Of a DNA stretch of 27,500 nucleotides, positions 1 to 27,500 are shown in pieces. The DNA is from Halisarca cf. caerulea (Eukaryota > Porifera > Demospongiae > Chondrillida > Halisarcidae), in the NCBI GenBank assembly GCA_963170055.1, contig CAUJGJ010000093.1, forward strand, positions 1,550,001-1,577,500. The letters run 5' to 3'. A model generated the notes under the pieces. That model saw only the letters and a program-made list of their open reading frames with translations, did not search any database and was not told the DNA's origin. The position numbers and the translations under genes were made by a program. How positions within the stretch are numbered: the first letter of the stretch is position 1; every line of letters begins with the position of its first letter.

Positions 1-1630
1 ATTGATAAGAATTTATTTCTTATGACAGTTGAAATTACGTTGCGAGAATGCTTAAACTAGCTACAGTTGAACCATACTACATCACAGTGTAGTTGACCAA
101 AGGCAGCATATAAGACTTGAGGTAGAGAACCCGAAGAGTTTGAAGGAGAAACCTGGAAAGATGTTTAAGGAGGTTCACAGAACAGGACTGTTGATAACAA
201 AACGGTTTATGTGGTCTGTCCAAGTCAAAGAGTCATTCATGATTATACACCAAAAAGCTTAAAACTGGTTCAATCCATGAACCAGAGAGGTGGATATGAA
301 GGGACGGTGGGTCAATCCTGACTCTTGAGGAATGAATAAGCATGCATTATGTCTTGGCAACATCAAGCTTCAGTCCAGTCCTGGTCATACAGTTTTCCGT
401 AACATCAAGAGAAGATTAAAGAAATATTAAGATGACTGCAGTTATTTCCAATAAAGAAGGTGGTAGTATTATCAACAAAAAGTACAGTACAGTCTGGAGG
501 AAGAACATTAGGCAGGTTATTTATGAAGAGGGTGAAAAATTTATGTGCGTACTATAGGTGTTACGTGTGTTTCAAGAATCTACTTTGAGATGAGCTTTTC
601 TTTGGTTGTTTGAACTGCACACTCAATTTTGGTATGAGTTTCAAAGTCTTAAGCATTATTGTCAACATCAATTCTATTGAAAAACTTGCAATAGCTATCA
701 CAAGTAAATTTGCTTGCATTCAGTGTGCCTAAACAATTTCTGAGAAGCAATAATGAGAGTACTTCAAAAGCAATAAAGATTGCTTACCGGACTAAAGGCT
801 TTTAGGCGACACTTTTCAAAATTAGACAGATCAGATTGTTCCTTGGCCGATGCTGATTCCTGTTGATAATTACAATGATTAACATGAAAAGCAATGAACA
901 ACATAATATGTACATATATAGGATCATATCATCTAGATATACTACTTCCTTATTATAAAATACAAGATATTGTTCAATATATTTATTAATTTTTTATTGA
1001 GCAATCAAGCAAATAGCATGATGTTTGACTCAAAGGTCTTTATCAAATGCCACAGAACTCAGTTGATCATGACCTTAGGGTCAAAACATCCTGCAGTTGA
1101 ATAATAGTTGCTCTTAATTTCTCAACAAGTTGACAAGTATGTATTGTTTTTGCTACTTACACTGCAGTGCAGAATCATGTTAGTGTCCCTCCCTATATGG
1201 TCATGCTAATGTAAACTCATACAGCCATAAACTAACGAGTTTGGCCTATTAGAAGACATGATGCAACTATGGAATAGAAGTGACTTGGCAGAGCTAGATG
1301 TGTAGATCCATTTTGTGAAAATTAGGCTCTGAATTCTAGCCATAATGCATAAAAAGCCTCTAAATGCTAGTCAATCGCTAAACAAATGCTTTGAAAAGTG
1401 AGGAATGTTGCACATGCTAATAAAACAATCAATGGTGGCCAGCGCAACCTACTTGTAGATTCTTTGATAATCACCAACCAAATGCAATCACCTGACTGCA
1501 CTTTTCAAAGGAGTTTCATTTGTTAAGGTACGTACTCCAATATTCATGATGTCAACTTCGAGTTATTTGAAGAGGATAAATATCTATACCCCCGAATCAT
1601 CCTATGAATTTGTCAGAGGGTTTGTTTGGC
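1..1630. other. Non-coding flank, nothing recognised
   Basis: AT-rich sequence with no sustained open frame, no splice-bounded exon and no recognisable repeat. It lies downstream of the split gene's stop codon and may include its 3' UTR. Confidence 0.5.
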
Positions 1631-1635
1631 GATAG

Positions 1636-1736
1636 GCCAGTTACTACACATGCGTCTCTCAAGAGTATTACATTTGCACCCTTGGGTCTTGAGCAGTAAA
1701 TGCAACACTCCCTCATGGGCGTGTAGTAACTAGTAC
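1636..1736. repeat. Small inverted-repeat (MITE-like) element
   Basis: The ends are inverted: AGTTACTACACATGCG on the left against CGTGTAGTAACTAG on the right. Inside, GAGTATTACATTTGCACC pairs imperfectly with GCAGTAAATGCAACACTC, so most of the ~100 bp could fold into one hairpin. No target duplication is clear. Confidence 0.45.
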
Positions 1737-1808
1737 ATATCCACAAACACCCATGAGCCTCTACAGTATGCAGAATATGTTGTTCATTAACTTGAATAGC
1801 ACTTCACT

Positions 1809-24130
<22,322 letters not shown>

Positions 24131-24186
24131 CTGCAATATAAATTTTACTTAGATAAAGGGGCAACATGCCAAGTGAAGAAAGGTGT

Positions 24187-24188
<2 letters not shown>

Positions 24189-24266
<78 letters not shown>
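24189..24266. repeat. (AC)17-GCG-(AG)n compound microsatellite
   Basis: AC repeat from 24189 to 24222, then GA repeat to 24266. In the sense of the split gene it reads CT repeat then TG repeat, ending about 58 nt upstream of the exon 1 acceptor. Confidence 0.97.
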
Positions 24267-24271
<5 letters not shown>

Positions 24272-24830
24272 AAATGGAGATGTGGTCTAAAGTGCTGTGA
24301 AAGATTTTCTCCACAAGAAGGCTTTATGGGATTGCTGTCTAAGCCAAAACACAACATAGCTACAGCTAACAACCAGCGCTGTTTGGAGTTGACCTTTTAG
24401 CCACTTCGTCTGTTTGAGGTTTCATGTTTATTGTTATCTTTGCCTCAACGGGACCCGTGAGAGCAATGCACAGCAGTTTATAGGGGTTCCCATTCTATAC
24501 TGTGCAGAATTCACAATTCAGTATTGGAAACCAAGGACCCATATACCTATAGTTACATGCTCTCACTCCTGTGTTTCCTTATTGTATTCCATAATACTAC
24601 TGTATTTAACTCCCTCTTCTGTCTACTGTTTTTTGTATCCACATGCAACTCTCCTGTATATTATGTATATACCTCTGTATGTACCTGTAGTTCGAGTTTT
24701 TAGCCTATACTGTGCAGCATTATCCTTCTAATGCTTTTGGCAGTGGCTTAAACTTGTGACCACATGCTCACCACCTGTATCTTACTATCGCTTGTATGTC
24801 TGTATCTCTTAATAATAATGGTGACATGTT
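24267..24830. other. Non-coding, nothing recognised
   Basis: Pyrimidine- and TGTA-rich sequence upstream of the visible exons. The end of the block (CACCACCTGTATC... AATAATAATGGTGACATG) resembles 25400-25490, before the next GA tract, suggesting two copies of a repeat unit. Confidence 0.4.
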
Positions 24831-24831
24831 T

Positions 24832-24850
24832 GGAAAAAAAAGAAAAAAAA

Positions 24851-24899
<49 letters not shown>

Positions 24900-24930
24900 A
24901 AAGAGAGAGAGAGAGAAAGAGAGAGAGAGA
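24832..24930. repeat. GA-rich microsatellite
   Basis: A-runs followed by GAGAGA interrupted at regular intervals by AAAG (units of about 18-20 bp). It abuts the LINE fragment downstream. Confidence 0.95.
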
Positions 24931-24956
24931 TTGTTATTTGGAGCAACTCCTCAATC

Positions 24957-25254
24957 CACATGGTGGAGTTGACCGTCCCCTTTGAGACTGGCATTGAGGA
25001 TGCAGCATCACGTAAACGCTCCAAGTACACAGAACTTGTGGGGGAGATGTACTAGGAATGGTTTTGCTGCGACTCTCACTACAGTTGAAGTTGGTTCAAG
25101 AGGGTTCATTCATGCTCCCAGCTTCAACCAACTGTACAAGATTGTGGATGCCAGCGCAAAGGCAAGGAGGGAACTGGAGCGAGAGGTCATCCGCCAAGTC
25201 ATCGAAGGATCATTCTGCATTTGGTGCAAGCGGAACTGGGCTGAACACAAATGA
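24957..25254 (+). pseudogene. 3' fragment of a second RLE-type LINE
   Basis: On the plus strand, 24957 reads MVELTVPFETGIEDAASRKR followed by SKYTELVGE. A frameshift near 25050 leads to NGFAATLTTVEVGSRGFIHA..., ending CIWCKRNWAEHK and a stop. VELTVPFE with RKxxKY and VEVGxRGF is the common C-terminal end of LINE proteins with restriction-like endonuclease. It is a different family from the LINE at 19968. Everything upstream of the C-terminal ~100 residues is absent; a 5' truncation into the GA tract is typical of LINE insertion. Confidence 0.72.
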
Positions 25255-25494
25255 CAGTTTTATGTAGTATAACTTTACCTTGCTGTGTCTACATGTCTCA
25301 TTTTGCTTGATATTCACTTAATATTCTTTTTTTTTTTTTTTTTTTTTGACGCCCAACTTTAACTGTGCATGTTCTTCTCCTAAACATTTTTGGCAGTATT
25401 GGGACCACCTCTACCCACCTGTCACCTTTTTCAGTGTATCTATTTACATGTATGTACTTACCTGCAGTTTTTAATAATATTGGTGACAAGTCAA
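25255..25494 (+). other. LINE 3' UTR-like segment with T21 run
   Basis: Follows the LINE stop. It contains a T homopolymer at 25327-25347 and the block GGGACCACCTCTACCC... AATAATATTGGTGACAAG that also occurs, diverged, at 24755-24830. No gene. Confidence 0.45.
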
Positions 25495-25645
<151 letters not shown>

Positions 25646-25649
25646 CTGG

Positions 25650-26700
25650 TGAGTATGCAGAGGGTATTTACATCTCATCTGAAATAAGTCACCTACCTCA
25701 ATGGAAATAGTAAAATGCTGCTTCAGAACTAATCATATCATAGTATAAATATTCTACTTTGTGTGTTGTAAAGTATGTAGGCATGTAAACATGCTTCATT
25801 AGACCTCTGTGGCTCTTTAGGCATTGACAAAGCCCTCCATGGATCTTATGACAAAACATAAACCAAGAAGCTGTGCTGTACTAACAATATTAGATGCATT
25901 TGTAGAGCCATAATGAGATGTTAGTTATGCATGTTATAGGGTTTATCACTAAAATTTGTCACTTAAAGGGCTCTCCACTAGTAATTAACTCTTTATAATT
26001 TGATTTTAGTGCTTGTGAATATCACATTATCATGCATGGATAAGTCACTAGAGTGGCTCAACGTGTGGTCATAGATTTTGATCTTTCCAAGCCAGTGTGT
26101 GGATATTTCTTTTAGTTACACATTTGTGTTTCTTATAAGCTTGGCAAACTAGCCTTAAAAGCGTTAGTTGTGCAAAAAGCAATCAAATTCACTTCAAAAT
26201 CAATTGCAAAAAAGAAGGAACCACTATAGTGACTCATCCACAACTACAGGTTTGCATATTTCGCCATTTTGCCCAAGATACGATTGGTCAGGTGTGAGCC
26301 ACTATAGTGGCTTATTTACAATAAAGAGACAAAGCATCGCTGACTTTCCTGTTCACTTGATTTTCAGATTTAAGGAGAGCTATGCAGAAAAATCATGACT
26401 AAGAGACTAAGTTTCCTCTGTGCAGGTGATGGATTATGTCCGCCCCACACTTCGAAGGCACGTACATTAACTGCCTTGTTTTGCTTTCTATATAGGGTAA
26501 GGCCTGTTGACATGAAGGGTATGTTGGTGTTTTCTTTTCATGGTGATTTACAAGCCGAAGGTCTCACTGCAAGTATTTCTTTGGCAAAATTGCTGTGGTA
26601 AGAATCTTAGCTTCTGAGCACATTAATAGGACCAAAGACTCATTCATTCATGATTAATGATTTTAAGGAAGTAGGATATAATATCCCCAACTTTGTAACA
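25650..26700. other. Non-coding apart from palindromes
   Basis: No exon fitting the split gene's phase and no protein domain. Short open frames around 26168-26600 have no recognisable features. Confidence 0.45.
26043..26312. repeat. Three copies of a 16-bp palindrome
   Basis: AGTCACTAGAGTGGCT (26043), AACCACTATAGTGACT (26219) and AGCCACTATAGTGGCT (26297, perfect palindrome), spaced 176 and 78 bp. The last two could be the ends of a ~95-bp element, but a palindrome cannot show orientation. Confidence 0.6.
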
Positions 26701-26702
26701 TA

Positions 26703-27500
26703 CGCAGGTGTAACATGTGCACATGTGAGCAGTAGACAAAATGGCCGCCCTAAAGTTGGCAGAAATCACCCCCCCCACTTTTCTTTCGTTTAGTGTGTTT
26801 ATGGAGTACAACAAACATATAAAACATTAATTCAACTATTTAACGTTACAACAGTACACTTAACTTTGTTGTCAATGCTTCCCAATGCCTAAAAAACTAC
26901 CACAGATTCGGACCTTGAAAAAGAGTTTAGTGCAAAACCTGGTTTGTAAACCATCGTTTAGAACAGCCATACTTTGTTAAAAACCTTCCAATAACAATAT
27001 CTAAATTTTCACCGTTGGAGAACTTATCATTCCTCTTCGTTCCTAAGATGTCCATCAAAATGTTGGTTTTGATCCAAGACAAAACCACAAACTTGTGCAC
27101 ATGTCGGGAATGGGGCTAGCTATCAAAATCTCCAATGGTGAAAATTTAGATATACTTATCGTGATCTAACTCCTGCGACATGGCTCCTCTACACAGTCGT
27201 TTAGATAACCGGGTTTTCGAAAGAATTTCAGTCAGTGAAGAAGTCTTTCTCTCGCCGTTAGTCACAAGATTGTCATGCGAAATAATGACGTCACCAACCA
27301 ACGGCAACGATCGGTGAGATCGATACTTCTTCTAACAGAACGAATAACCTTAAGAACGTCTTAAAAACACTTTTTGTGCAGAACAATACAATTTTCGATC
27401 GAATATTCTTCTATTTGAGAGCGAGAAGGCCTATAATATTATCTTCATGCAAACATACACATGACTAACGCGTGCATATCAGTAAAACGTGTGATTAATA
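26703..27500 (+). mobile_element. CGCAGGT-family element, copy D (runs off edge)
   Basis: Begins CGCAGGTGTAACATGTGCAC after TA (26701-26702). It has AAAATGGCCGCCCTAAAG about 35 bp in, then a C-run (26769-26776). It aligns along its length to the reverse complement of copy B, ending where copy B is still about 80 bp from its terminus. The central arms are 26997-27020 and 27129-27153. The right terminus is outside the window. Confidence 0.78.

Noticed and set aside
26168..26601. Two plus-strand open frames
   Set aside because: No splice borders, domains or repeated occurrence; one overlaps the palindromic repeats.

Overview
This is eukaryotic, AT-rich, almost entirely non-coding DNA from an animal. 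There are no operons, no ribosome-binding sites and no RNA gene that I recognise. The R2/RLE-type LINE remnants, Tc1 and pogo-like pieces and long microsatellites suggest an early-branching metazoan. A demosponge is my best guess: the LINE protein resembles families I associate with sponge genomes, but that is recollection, not a search result.

The main coding content is one split gene on the minus strand. Ten exons can be followed from 24130 down to a stop codon at 1809. Each has AG/GT borders, an open frame across the exon, and a phase that fits its neighbours. Together they give about 419 residues of a mostly helical, soluble-looking protein that I cannot name. The 5' end and promoter lie beyond the right edge. 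Introns range from 75 bp to 6.6 kb, and every transposon, retroelement and most microsatellites listed here lie inside them or upstream of the first visible exon.

Layout from left to right. 1-1808: downstream flank with a small inverted-repeat element. 1809-2452: the three terminal exons, closely spaced. 2453-9075: a large intron with a pogo-like end, a 182-bp MITE in a TA tract, a 560-bp TIR element, a nested pair of TIR elements (4811-6686), a doubtful further element, and a (GT)70 tract next to a splice donor. 9076-12851: four exons separated by a degraded Tc1 element (11101-11979) and a 90-bp MITE. 12852-18075: an intron holding nested elements of a CGCAGGT-ended family. 18076-18938: two exons separated by interrupted TA repeats. 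18939-24017: an intron with a perfect-looking stem-loop and a decayed R2-like LINE on the minus strand. 24018-24130: the most upstream visible exon. 24131-27500: CT/TG and GA microsatellites, the 3' end of a second LINE on the plus strand, palindromic repeats, and another CGCAGGT element that runs off the edge.

I found no novel enzymatic system. The most interesting signals are: (1) a non-autonomous element family with 2-bp target duplications and a central hairpin whose two arms change together between copies; (2) an RT with a roughly 90-residue, Tudor-like insertion between catalytic motifs B and C; (3) long CA and UG repeat tracts placed where they could influence splicing of the host gene.
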